Positions 1 through 7,773 of a stretch of 19,401 bases of DNA are shown here, one piece after another. How positions within the stretch are numbered: the stretch's first letter is position 1; every line of letters begins with the position of its first letter. Source of the DNA: an uncultured Actinomycetes bacterium (GTDB taxonomy: Bacteria > Actinomycetota > Actinomycetes > S36-B12); assembly GCA_903848435.1 (NCBI GenBank), contig CAINGG010000003.1, forward strand, positions 1-19,401. Direction: 5' to 3'. Position numbers and translations under genes: made by a program. The notes beneath the pieces were generated by a model that was given only the letters and a program-made list of their open reading frames with translations, had not been told where the DNA came from and ran no database searches.

Positions 1-435
1 AGCGGCAGCATCGCCGACGCGATGGCGGGAGCGGATGTCTTCATCGGTCTGTCGTCGGGGCAGGTCGACGACGATGTCGTCGCGACCATGGCTCCGGGAT
101 CGATCATCTTCGCCCTCGCCAACCCGGACCCCGAGGTGCACCCCGAGGTGGCGCGCCGGACGGCGGCCGTCGTGGCGACCGGCCGCAGCGACTTCCCCAA
201 CCAGATCAACAACGTCCTGGCCTTCCCGGGAGTCTTCCGCGGCGCCCTCGACGTGCGGGCCACGACCATCACGCCGGGCATGAAGGTGGCCGCGGCCCAT
301 GCGATCGCCGACGTGGTGATCGACGAGTTGGAGCCCGACCTCATCGTGCCGAGCGTGTTCGATCGCCGGGTGTCAGCCCAGGTGCCCCGAGCAGTCGCTG
401 CGGCTGCACGCGCCGACGGCGTCGCCCGCGCCTAG
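1..435 (+). CDS. Malic enzyme, C-terminal part (5' end outside window)
   Basis: The reading frame is open from base 1 and ends with TAG at 433-435, so only the last 144 residues are present. They match the NAD(P)-binding C-terminal domain of decarboxylating malic enzymes, which convert malate to pyruvate and CO2. The visible signatures are GADVFIGLSSG, FALANPDPEV and the strongly conserved DFPNQINNVLAFPGVFRGAL, followed by a typical C-terminal helical tail (MKVAAAHAIADVV). The NPDPE and NQINN stretches line the nucleotide and malate site in this family. The short bacterial form without extra domains is likely, because the protein stops soon after the catalytic domain. Cofactor preference (NAD or NADP) cannot be judged from this part. 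The gene converges on the DUF6104-like gene with a 4-nt gap, so no intrinsic terminator fits between them. Confidence 0.93.
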   Translation, partial: SGSIADAMAGADVFIGLSSGQVDDDVVATMAPGSIIFALANPDPEVHPEVARRTAAVVATGRSDFPNQINNVLAFPGVFRGALDVRATTITPGMKVAAAHAIADVVIDELEPDLIVPSVFDRRVSAQVPRAVAAAARADGVARA

Positions 436-439
436 CACG

Positions 440-619
440 CTATTCGTCGTCCGGGTCGTCGAGGCGCGCGAGCCAGGTGGCCAAGCGCTCGACGGGGATC
501 TCGAACTCGGGATTGAGATCGACGAACTCGCGCATGCGCTCGGCTAACCACTCGAGGGTGACGTCTTCCTCGCCGCGACGTCGCGCGAGTTCCTCTATGC
601 CGCGATCGGTGAAATACAT
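440..619 (-). CDS. DUF6104-like small protein downstream of kgd
   Basis: This 59-residue reading frame begins MYFTDRGIEELARRRGEEDV, has a central EWLAERMREFVDLNPEF stretch and ends with RLATWLARLDDPDDE and TAG. It is acidic, probably helical, and has no signal peptide or membrane segment. From memory it matches the small actinobacterial family DUF6104, which has no established function. The ATG lies only 3 nt beyond the kgd stop codon on the same strand, so it is almost certainly translated from the kgd transcript, possibly by coupling because no strong Shine-Dalgarno is visible. The conserved-looking N-terminus right at the ATG supports the start. Its position suggests a link to 2-oxoglutarate metabolism, but that is inference from location only. 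Confidence 0.85.
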   Translation of the reverse strand: MYFTDRGIEELARRRGEEDVTLEWLAERMREFVDLNPEFEIPVERLATWLARLDDPDDE

Positions 620-622
620 GGT

Positions 623-3600
623 CTACGCGAACGCCGCTTCGACGACGGCACGCTGCTCTTCTTCGTGGCGGTGATGGCTGCCCACTGCGGGAGACGACGA
701 CGACGGGCGTGAGATGCCCTCGATCTCGCGGCCGATGATGCCGGGCAGGTTGACCGCCATGAAGGACCATGCCCCCTGGTTGGCCGGTTCCTCCTGCACC
801 CAGCGCACGGGAGCCGACTGCGGATAGGAGTCGATGAGTGCGGGCAGCGTGCGGTAGGGGATGGGGTAGAGCCGCTCCATGCGGATGATCGCGGTGCGGG
901 TGTCGCCTCGAGCCTCGCGTTCGGCCAGCAGGTCGTAGTAGACCTTGCCGCTGCACAGCAGCACGCGCTCGGCCGTGGCCGGATCGATGACCGGGTCAGG
1001 CAGGATCGGCTTGAAGCTGCCCGAGGTGAAGTCCGAGAGCGGAGACGTGGCGCCCTTGGCGCGCAGCAGCGACTTCGGGGTGAAGATCACGAGCGGGCGA
1101 ATGAGCGCCGAATGCACCTGCCAGCGCAGCAGGTGGAAGAAGGAAGCCGCGTTGGACGGCATCGCGACCGTCATGTTGTCCTGCGCGCACAGTTGCAGGA
1201 AGCGCTCGACCCGGGCGGACGAGTGATCAGGGCCCTGGCCCTCGTGGCCGTGCGGTAGCAGCATGACCAGTGAGGAGCGCTGGTTCCACTTCTGCTCGCC
1301 TGAGGAGATGAACTCGTCGATGATCGTCTGGGCGCCGTTGACGAAGTCGCCGAACTGCGCCTCCCACATCACGAGAGCGTCGGGTCGCGCTACGGAGTAG
1401 CCGTATTCGAAGCCGAGGGCGGCGAACTCGCTGAGCGCGGAGTCGTAGACCCATAGCTTGGCGCCGTCGCGGTAGCACTTCTTGAGGGGCTTGTACTGCC
1501 AGCCCGTCTCCTTGTCGACGATGACTGCGTGGCGGTGGCCGAAGGTGCCGCGGCGAGAGTCCTGGCCGGCGAGGCGCACCGAGCGTCCCTCGAGGAGCAG
1601 GGAGCCGACCGCGAGTGCCTCGGCCATGCCCCAGTCGATGGCGTCGTCCTGCACCATCTGTGCTCGCCGTTGCAATTGGGGCGCGAGTCTTGGGTGGACG
1701 GTGAAGTCGTCGGGCATCTGCAATTGCGACGCCACGACGAGATCAACCTGCTCCCGCGAGACCGAGGTGTCGACGTCGGCCGAGGGCTGCTGCGGGGTGA
1801 GGTTGAGTTGGCCCGTGCGCACGACCTCGGCCGAGGTGTCGCTGAACGCCGCATGGTCGGTCGGCTCGTTGCGGGTGTCCTGGAAGACCTTCTCGAGTTG
1901 CTCCTGGAAGTGGCGAAGCGCCTCCTCGGCCTCCTCCACCGTGATGTCGCCACGGCCGATGAGCGACTCGGTGTAGTGCTTGCGCACTGAGCGCTTGCCG
2001 TCGATGAGCTCGTACATGAGCGGTTGGGTGAGTGAGGGGTCATCGGCCTCGTTGTGACCGCGACGGCGGTAGGTGACCAGGTCGATCACGACGTCCTTGT
2101 GGAAGGCCTGGCGAAAATCGAAGGCCAGCTTGGCCACGCGCACGACAGCCTCGGGATCGTCGCCGTTCACGTGGAAGATAGGCGCCTGGATGCCGCGGGC
2201 GAAATCGGTGGGGTAGACGCTCGAGCGGCTGTAGCGAGGCGAGGTGGTGAAGCCCACCTGGTTGTTGACGACCACGTGCACCGTGCCCCCGGTGCGGTAG
2301 CCCTGGAGCTGGGAGAGGTTCAAGGTCTCGGCGACAACGCCCTGGCCCGCGAAGGCGGCATCGCCGTGCAGGAGGATCGGCAGGATCGCGAACTGCTCGT
2401 CGCGTGGCAGGAGGTCCTGCTTGGCCCGCACGATGCCTTCGAGCACCGGGTCGACCGCCTCGAGGTGCGAGGGATTGGCGGCGACGTAGACCTTGGTCTC
2501 CAGGCCGTCGGCGCTGCGGTAGGTGCCGCTCGTGCCCAGGTGGTACTTGACGTCACCGGAGCCCTGCACCGACTCCTCGCCGTAGTTGCCCTCGAACTCC
2601 TGGAAGATCTGCGAGTACGACTTGCCGGCGATATTGGTCAGCACGTTGAGGCGGCCGCGGTGAGGCATGCCGATGGCGGTCTCGATGATGTTGTCGCGTG
2701 CGGCACAGCGCAGCACCTCGTCGAGCAGCGGGATGAGGGATTCCGATCCCTCGAGGGAGAAGCGCTTCTGGCCGACGTACTTGGTCTGCAGGAAGGTCTC
2801 GAAGGCCTCGGCCTCGTTGAGCTTGTGCAGGATGCGCAACTGCTCGTCGCGCGAGGGCTTGTGGTGGGGGATCTCGACGCGCTCTTGGATCCACTCGCGC
2901 TGATCGGGATCTTGGATGTGCATGTATTCGATGCCGATGCTGCGGGTGTAGGAGTCGCGCAGCACGCCCAGGATCTCGCGCAGCTTCATCAGCGGGCGAC
3001 CGGCGAAGCCACCCGTGGCGAACTCGCGGTCGAGATCCCACAGCGTCAGCTTGTGCGAGAGGACATCGAGATCGGGGTGCATGCGCTGGGCGTATTCCAG
3101 CGGGTTGGTGTCGGCCATGAGATGGCCGCGCACGCGAAAGGCGTGGATGATCTCCTGCACGCGTACCGTCTTGTTGAGGTCGGTCTCGTGCGAGGCGGAG
3201 ATGTCCTGGGCCCAGCGGACAGGCTCGTAGGGAATGCGCAGGCTGCGGAAGATGTCGGTGTAGAAGTCGTCATCGCCGAGCAGCAACTGGTGGACGCGTC
3301 GGAGGAATTCCCCGGACTGCGCCCCCTGGATGATGCGATGGTCATAGGTCGACGTCAGTGTCAGGGTCTTGGATACCGCGTTGCGGACGAGCGTTTCCTC
3401 GCTGGCTCCCTGCCATTCGGCGGGGTATTCCATGGCACCCACGCCGATGATGCAGCCCTGGCCCTGCATGAGGCGTGGCACGGAGTGCTCGGTGCCGAGC
3501 GTGCCGGGGTTGGTCAGGCTGAGCGTGGTGCCCGCGAAGTCATCGGCCGTGAGCGCACCCGAGCGCGCGCGGCGCACGACATCTTCGTATGACGCCCAGA

Positions 3601-4201
3601 ACTGCGCGAAGTCAAACGACTGTGCGTCCTTGATGTTGGGCACGAGCAGCTGTCGGGTGCCGTCGGGCTTAGCGAGGTCGATGGCAACGCCGAGGTTGAC
3701 CGCATCGGGGCGCACGACCGCCGGCTTGCCGTCGACATCGAGGAAGAACGAGTTCATCTCGGGAACGTCGCGCAGGGCGCGGAGTACGGCATAGCCGATG
3801 AGGTGCGTGAACGACACCTTGCCGCCGCGGCCTCGCGCGAGGTGGTTGTTGATGACCACTCGATTGTCGATGAGGAGCTTGGCGGGGATACCGCGCACGC
3901 TCGTCGCGGTCGGCACCGCGAGGCTCGCCTCCATGTTGCTGACGACCCGAGCGGCTGGTCCCTTGAGCGGGATCGCCTCACCGGTTTCCACGGAGGTCGC
4001 CACCGTCACGGCGGCGGGGGCAGGAGCTGACCCGTTGGCGTGCTCGATGGCCGCCTTGAGCGCGGAGCCGTCAGCGGGGGTGTAGTCGTCGAAGAAGTCC
4101 CACCATGCGGGGTCGACGCTGGCCTTATCGGTGAGGTACTGCTGATAGATCTCGTCCACCAGCCACTCGTTGGCCCCGAAGCGCTGCTCCTGCGCGGTCA
4201 C
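623..4201 (-). CDS. kgd: Multifunctional 2-oxoglutarate dehydrogenase/decarboxylase (E2-E1 fusion, Kgd/OdhA type)
   Basis: This 1192-residue protein joins three parts. The N-terminal E1-type helix (about 1-45, with NEWLVDEIYQQYL) is followed by a short Ala/Pro linker. A succinyltransferase-like E2 catalytic domain follows (about 80-315, with TSTYDHRIIQGAQSGEF; the His of DHR is residue 288), and then a full thiamine-diphosphate E1 module (about 340-1192). In E1 one can see GMPHRGRLNVL (511-521), VAANPSHLEAVDPV (573-586), and the ThDP/Mg motif from GDAAFAGQG (613-621) to NNQVG (646-650). There is no lipoyl domain, as usual for this class, which works with the lipoylated E2 of pyruvate dehydrogenase. 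It oxidises or decarboxylates 2-oxoglutarate in the TCA cycle; in relatives it is inhibited by the FHA protein GarA/OdhI. The GTG start at 4201 is supported by the conserved N-terminus. It has no Shine-Dalgarno and sits against a palindrome and a -10-like box. Confidence 0.97.
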   Translation of the reverse strand: MTAQEQRFGANEWLVDEIYQQYLTDKASVDPAWWDFFDDYTPADGSALKAAIEHANGSAPAPAAVTVATSVETGEAIPLKGPAARVVSNMEASLAVPTATSVRGIPAKLLIDNRVVINNHLARGRGGKVSFTHLIGYAVLRALRDVPEMNSFFLDVDGKPAVVRPDAVNLGVAIDLAKPDGTRQLLVPNIKDAQSFDFAQFWASYEDVVRRARSGALTADDFAGTTLSLTNPGTLGTEHSVPRLMQGQGCIIGVGAMEYPAEWQGASEETLVRNAVSKTLTLTSTYDHRIIQGAQSGEFLRRVHQLLLGDDDFYTDIFRSLRIPYEPVRWAQDISASHETDLNKTVRVQEIIHAFRVRGHLMADTNPLEYAQRMHPDLDVLSHKLTLWDLDREFATGGFAGRPLMKLREILGVLRDSYTRSIGIEYMHIQDPDQREWIQERVEIPHHKPSRDEQLRILHKLNEAEAFETFLQTKYVGQKRFSLEGSESLIPLLDEVLRCAARDNIIETAIGMPHRGRLNVLTNIAGKSYSQIFQEFEGNYGEESVQGSGDVKYHLGTSGTYRSADGLETKVYVAANPSHLEAVDPVLEGIVRAKQDLLPRDEQFAILPILLHGDAAFAGQGVVAETLNLSQLQGYRTGGTVHVVVNNQVGFTTSPRYSRSSVYPTDFARGIQAPIFHVNGDDPEAVVRVAKLAFDFRQAFHKDVVIDLVTYRRRGHNEADDPSLTQPLMYELIDGKRSVRKHYTESLIGRGDITVEEAEEALRHFQEQLEKVFQDTRNEPTDHAAFSDTSAEVVRTGQLNLTPQQPSADVDTSVSREQVDLVVASQLQMPDDFTVHPRLAPQLQRRAQMVQDDAIDWGMAEALAVGSLLLEGRSVRLAGQDSRRGTFGHRHAVIVDKETGWQYKPLKKCYRDGAKLWVYDSALSEFAALGFEYGYSVARPDALVMWEAQFGDFVNGAQTIIDEFISSGEQKWNQRSSLVMLLPHGHEGQGPDHSSARVERFLQLCAQDNMTVAMPSNAASFFHLLRWQVHSALIRPLVIFTPKSLLRAKGATSPLSDFTSGSFKPILPDPVIDPATAERVLLCSGKVYYDLLAEREARGDTRTAIIRMERLYPIPYRTLPALIDSYPQSAPVRWVQEEPANQGAWSFMAVNLPGIIGREIEGISRPSSSSPAVGSHHRHEEEQRAVVEAAFA

Positions 4202-4217
4202 CTCTACAGGGTAGAGG
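4201..4217. repeat. 17-nt hyphenated palindrome touching the kgd start codon
   Basis: The plus strand reads CCTCTAC-AGG-GTAGAGG, two perfect 7-nt inverted arms around a 3-nt spacer. The last G of the minus-strand copy is the first base of the kgd GTG. A regulator binding here would cover the core promoter or start site of kgd. As RNA it could also form a short 5' hairpin if transcription began upstream. It could be an operator, but the binding factor is unknown. Confidence 0.55.
4208..4213 (-). promoter_or_regulatory. Candidate -10 box for a leaderless kgd transcript
   Basis: On the minus strand TACCCT fits the actinobacterial TANNNT -10 pattern and lies 6 nt before the kgd GTG. That is the spacing expected if transcription starts at the first base of the start codon. 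No Shine-Dalgarno sequence precedes the GTG, which agrees with a leaderless mRNA. I see no convincing -35 element, so this is only a candidate. Confidence 0.35.
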
Positions 4218-4228
4218 GCTCGATGTGA

Positions 4229-4732
4229 TCAGGCTTGCGCGGCTGGACGCGGGTGATCGCCACCACTCACCTGGTCGAGTGCGTGTTCCAGCAGCGGGCC
4301 GAGAACCGCAAGCCCGTCGCGGGCGCCACCAGGGGATCCGGGAAGGTTCACGATGAGCGTGCGGCCCGCGAGGCCGGCGAGTCCCCGAGACAGCACAGCC
4401 GTCGGAACGCCGTGGTCGGCGCCGTAGCGGCGGATCGCGTCGGCGATGCCGGGTGCTTCGCGGTCGATGACGCGACGCGTCATCTCCGGAGTCTGGTCGG
4501 TGGGCGTGAGCCCGGTGCCGCCCGTCGTGAGCACGAGATCGGCACCGTCGGCAATCGCGTCGCGCAAGGCCGCCTCGACAGGCTCGCCGTCGGGTACGAC
4601 GACCGGCTCGGGACACGCCAATCCGAGCTGGCGAAGCCCCTCGACGAGTACCGGTCCGGAGCGGTCCTCCCACACGCCAGAAGACGCGCGCGTGGAGATC
4701 GTGATGACGATCGCCTGTCGCTGATCAGCCAC
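4229..4732 (-). CDS. mog: MogA/MoaB-family molybdopterin adenylyltransferase
   Basis: This 167-residue protein of the MogA/MoaB fold is expected to adenylate molybdopterin with ATP, activating it for molybdate insertion. Family motifs are intact: VITISTRASSG near the N-terminus, the substrate-binding loop TTGGTGLTPTDQTPE (69-83), the SRG motif (115-117) and NLPGSPGG (129-136). Length is normal for a stand-alone enzyme, with no MoeA domain attached. The start is GTG at 4732, preceded by a strong Shine-Dalgarno (GGAGGT at 4741-4746, 8 nt away) that lies inside the end of coxE. The gene overlaps coxE by 8 nt, so it is the last gene of the cox maturation operon. Whether it acts as MogA or as a MoaB-type paralogue cannot be settled by sequence alone. 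Confidence 0.9.
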   Translation of the reverse strand: MADQRQAIVITISTRASSGVWEDRSGPVLVEGLRQLGLACPEPVVVPDGEPVEAALRDAIADGADLVLTTGGTGLTPTDQTPEMTRRVIDREAPGIADAIRRYGADHGVPTAVLSRGLAGLAGRTLIVNLPGSPGGARDGLAVLGPLLEHALDQVSGGDHPRPAAQA

Positions 4733-5963
4733 GTGGCTGCACCTCCGATCGAGTGCCCGTGCCCCCGCGCGTCGCCGATTGGATCGCGGCCATCACGTCG
4801 CCCAGGGCCCGAATTGAGTGTCCGCTGAGGAAGGTATCGATATGCGGCAGCGCGGCGGCCATCCCTCCGGCGAGCGGCTCGTACTGTGCCGCCGCGCTGC
4901 GCGGGTTGACCCAGATGACGCGGTACGCGAGGCGACTGAGCTTTTCCATGGCCCGCCCGACCTGGGCAGGATCGCCAATCTCCCAGCCGTCGGAGACGAT
5001 GACGACGACAGCGCCTCGTGCGATCCCGCGGCGCCCGTGCTCGTCGAGGAATCGAGTCAGTGCTTCGCCTATCCGCGTGCCGCCCGACCAGTCCGGCGTG
5101 GCCTGAGAGACCTTCGCGTAGGCGTAGTCAGGGCCGCCGGTGGCCAGGTGGCGGGTCAGGCGGGTGAGTCGGGTGGCGAAGACGAAGGACTCAGCGCCAA
5201 GGGCGCGCACGGCGCCGCGCATGAGGTGAAGGTAGACGCGGGCATACGGCTCCATGGATCCGGACACGTCCGCGATGAGGACGACCCGTCGCGGGCGCTG
5301 CACGTGGCGGCGGCGAATGCGGCGCACTGGATCGCCACCGCTTCGATGTGCCCGGCGAAGCGTCGCGCGTATGTCGAGTCGCGCACCGGCCGGGTGCCGT
5401 CGCGTACGCCGTCCGCGACGCATCGGGGGAATGAGCGGCAGCTGCTCGACGAGTTGTCGCAGCAGCGAGAGTTCCTCGGGCGAGCACGCCGAGAAATCGC
5501 GGTGGCCCAAGCGCTCCTCGGGACTGGCCGCCGCGAGCACCGAGCGGTCCTCGGGGTCGGTCTGCGCGGCGGCCTCGGATCCGGGTGTCGCGCTCGTCAC
5601 GGGCGCGACACCGTCGGTCTCTCGACCCGGCGGCCCTTCGCGTGGGGGTCGCTCGCTACTGGGCGCGGGAGGAGAGGGCGGCGCGTCCGGATCCAAGGCC
5701 AGGGCCTCGGTGAAGTCGACGAGACCGCGGAACGTCCGATCAAAGATCGCGTTGTAGACCGGGATCTGCGCCTGCCCGCTGACCAAGGTCACGCGGCCCA
5801 GCCAGTAGACGTCGTCGATCGTTGCCGGCTGCGTGAGGAGCACCGTCTCGGCGAAGCGGGCGCTGCGCTCAGGGGTGACGGGCACGCCCGCGCCGTGGAG
5901 TTGATGTCCGAATGCCGAAGCAACGGCGGCGAGATCGGCCGGGCCGTCGAGCAGATCAGGCAC
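4725..5963 (-). CDS. coxE: CoxE-type von Willebrand factor A domain protein
   Basis: This 412-residue protein has an N-terminal helical region (about 1-90), a Pro/Gly/Glu-rich, probably disordered linker (about 92-150), an Arg-rich stretch (about 180-225) and a C-terminal VWA domain (about 227-395). The metal-binding MIDAS is complete: DVSGSM (D232, S234, S236), a Thr in WSGGTRIGEAL (T296) and Asp in VIVSDGWEIG (D325). CoxE proteins work with the MoxR ATPase CoxD in maturing the bimetallic active site of molybdenum CO dehydrogenase, and related pairs mature other metalloenzymes. The GTG start at 5963 overlaps the coxD stop by 8 nt, and the 3' end overlaps mog by 8 nt. This suggests translational coupling and matched expression. 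VWA proteins also occur in other MoxR systems, so the CO dehydrogenase link rests on the neighbours. Confidence 0.92.
   Translation of the reverse strand: MPDLLDGPADLAAVASAFGHQLHGAGVPVTPERSARFAETVLLTQPATIDDVYWLGRVTLVSGQAQIPVYNAIFDRTFRGLVDFTEALALDPDAPPSPPAPSSERPPREGPPGRETDGVAPVTSATPGSEAAAQTDPEDRSVLAAASPEERLGHRDFSACSPEELSLLRQLVEQLPLIPPMRRGRRTRRHPAGARLDIRATLRRAHRSGGDPVRRIRRRHVQRPRRVVLIADVSGSMEPYARVYLHLMRGAVRALGAESFVFATRLTRLTRHLATGGPDYAYAKVSQATPDWSGGTRIGEALTRFLDEHGRRGIARGAVVVIVSDGWEIGDPAQVGRAMEKLSRLAYRVIWVNPRSAAAQYEPLAGGMAAALPHIDTFLSGHSIRALGDVMAAIQSATRGGTGTRSEVQPRG
4741..4746 (-). promoter_or_regulatory. Shine-Dalgarno for mog inside the end of coxE
   Basis: On the minus strand GGAGGT stands 8 nt before the GTG at 4732. 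It decides the start of mog and shows independent ribosome loading despite the 8-nt overlap with coxE. Confidence 0.7.
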
Positions 5964-6852
5964 CGGCTACCCAGGCGAACCCGGCCTCGCGCGCGACCTC
6001 GTGATCCTCGCGGTACTTCAGCACGGCGCCGAGCGTGCGCTGCACGGCATCGGCGTCGAACTCCTGAACCCCGAGCAGGATGGCGGCGTGCACCCAGTCG
6101 ATGGCCTCCGCGATGCCCGGGGGCTTTTGCACGTCGAGGGTGCGCAGCCGAGCCACGGCGGCAGCGATGTCGGACACGAGCGTGGCCTCGGCCTCGGGTA
6201 CCCGCATCCGCACGATCTCGGTGGCGTGCTCAAGCGAGGGATAGTCGATCCAGTGATAGAGACAGCGCCGCTTGAGGGCGTCGTGAAGATCGCGAGTGCG
6301 ATTGGACGTGAGGATGACGATGGGCTTATGGCGCGCATGAAGCGTGCCGATCTCGGGAATCGTGACCGATGACTCGGCGAGGAGCTCGAAGAGGAAGGCC
6401 TCGAATTCCTCGTCGGCACGATCGACCTCGTCGATCAAAAGCACGGCCGGGCGCGGCCCCGGATGCTCGATGGCCTGGAGGAGCGGCCGCTCGATGAGGT
6501 ACTCGCGGCCGAAGAGCGTCGTCTCGGCGACCTCGTCGCCGCGTGCCTCGGAGACGCGGATGCCGAGGAGCTGGCGCGGGTAGTTCCACTCGTAGAGGGC
6601 CTCGGCCGCGTCGATGCCCTCGAAGCACTGCAGTCGAATGAGCGGTGTCTGCAGGATCTCGGCGAGTGCCTTGGCCGATTGGGTCTTGCCGACGCCAGCC
6701 TCGCCCTCCAGGAGCAGGGGTTGGGGGAGGCGCACGGCGCAGAAGAGTGCGGTAGCCAGGCCCGGCTCAGCGAGGTAGCCGGCAGCACTGAGTCGCGCCT
6801 GCAGCGACGCGATATCGGGCAGGAGGTCGGCGAGCTCGTCGGTCGTGGGCAT
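5956..6852 (-). CDS. coxD: MoxR-family AAA+ ATPase, CoxD-like chaperone
   Basis: This 298-residue AAA+ protein of the MoxR class has Walker A GEAGVGKT (50-57), Walker B VLLIDE (137-142), sensor 1 Asn in ILTSNRTRDL (N184) and arginine-finger candidates R195/R196 in LKRRCLY. The C-terminal helical lid spans about 205-290. MoxR ATPases remodel client enzymes or load cofactors together with a VWA partner, here the overlapping coxE gene. In CO dehydrogenase operons CoxD is needed for assembling the sulfurated Mo/Cu centre. The ATG at 6852 lies 6 nt after the coxF stop, with AGGTCACC just before it as a modest ribosome site. The family is certain. The specific client is inferred from coxF and coxG next to it. 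Confidence 0.95.
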   Translation of the reverse strand: MPTTDELADLLPDIASLQARLSAAGYLAEPGLATALFCAVRLPQPLLLEGEAGVGKTQSAKALAEILQTPLIRLQCFEGIDAAEALYEWNYPRQLLGIRVSEARGDEVAETTLFGREYLIERPLLQAIEHPGPRPAVLLIDEVDRADEEFEAFLFELLAESSVTIPEIGTLHARHKPIVILTSNRTRDLHDALKRRCLYHWIDYPSLEHATEIVRMRVPEAEATLVSDIAAAVARLRTLDVQKPPGIAEAIDWVHAAILLGVQEFDADAVQRTLGAVLKYREDHEVAREAGFAWVAGA

Positions 6853-6858
6853 GGTGAC

Positions 6859-7755
6859 CTAGGCGCTGGCGAAGGCTGACGGGTTGGCGACGAAGCGGTC
6901 GAGGCAGCCCTGGCAGCAGAACCACCATGTCGTGCCCTCGACGTCGGCGTGCAGGGAGCTGGGCACCATCACCACATCCATGTGGCACACGGGGTCGACC
7001 GCCGTACCGATGGAGGAGCCTGCCGCCGACTCGCGAGGGGAATCTGAGCGGTTGGCGATGATCTCGGCGAAGATCGACAACGCGACTTCCTCGGCCGTTC
7101 GAGCGCCGATGTTGAGCCCGGCTGGCGTGTGAATCCGCGACTTCTCGTCGTCGGTCAGGTCCAGTGCCGCGAGCACGGCGGCACCGCGCTTGCGGCTGGC
7201 CACCAGGCCGATGTAGGGCACGCCGGAGCGCACGGCGGCCTCGAGGGTCACCTCCTCACCATTGCCATGCGAGGCGACGACGACCGCGTCGGTCATCGAC
7301 AGGTCGTTGACCGCGCTGGCATCCCAGGGCTGGACGTCGTAGCCGAGCGAGTCGCCAACCTGAGCGAGCGCGACGCCGATGGGCGTCGTGCCGAGGACGC
7401 GAACGAGGGGTGCGGGCAGCACGGGTTCCATGAAGATCTCCAGGGTCCCCCCCGACTGACAGGGGTTGTGCACGACGGTCTTGCCAGGCTGATCGGGCTC
7501 GGGGTTGGGGGCGATGCGCAGCAGCGTGCTTTCGCGGCTCTCGAGGACGGCCAAGCCCTGTGCGCGCAGCGTGGCCAGGGCGCACTGGCCCCCGACGAAT
7601 CCCTCGATGGTGCCGTCGGCTAGGACGATGGCCTCGTCGCCGGGCTTGGCCGACGTCGGACGCTCGGCGAGCACCACGCGTGCGTGCACGAAGGGGACGC
7701 GCTCCTGGCGGAGGCGGTCAGTGGTCGCGCGCAGGGCGCGAGCGTTGGCGTTCAT
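6859..7755 (-). CDS. coxF: XdhC/CoxF-family maturation factor fused to a C-terminal YHS metal-binding domain
   Basis: This 298-residue protein has an N-terminal XdhC/CoxI domain (about 10-112, with EGFVGGQCALATLR and GGTLEIFMEP). It continues with an XdhC C-terminal Rossmann-like domain (about 117-235, with VRVLGTTPIGVALAQVGDSL, LVASRKRGAAVL and AGLNIGARTAEEVALSIFAE). A Ser-rich linker leads to a YHS domain (about 253-296). The YHS part shows DPVCHMDV (C257) and WWFCCQGCLDRFVANPSAF (C280, C281, C284), a layout known from metal-sensing or metal-trafficking proteins. XdhC proteins bind molybdenum cofactor and hand it, after sulfuration, to molybdenum hydroxylases. The YHS tail could bind copper or another metal for the client's active site, but that is inference. 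The ATG at 7755 is 18 nt after coxG. Confidence 0.92.
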   Translation of the reverse strand: MNANARALRATTDRLRQERVPFVHARVVLAERPTSAKPGDEAIVLADGTIEGFVGGQCALATLRAQGLAVLESRESTLLRIAPNPEPDQPGKTVVHNPCQSGGTLEIFMEPVLPAPLVRVLGTTPIGVALAQVGDSLGYDVQPWDASAVNDLSMTDAVVVASHGNGEEVTLEAAVRSGVPYIGLVASRKRGAAVLAALDLTDDEKSRIHTPAGLNIGARTAEEVALSIFAEIIANRSDSPRESAAGSSIGTAVDPVCHMDVVMVPSSLHADVEGTTWWFCCQGCLDRFVANPSAFASA

Positions 7756-7773
7756 CGCCGGATATCGATCCGC

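Noticed and set aside
2054..3592. 512-codon open frame on the plus strand, antisense to kgd
   Set aside because: It lies wholly within kgd. High GC at third positions removes stops from the opposite strand, and the translation is low-complexity with no recognisable domain.
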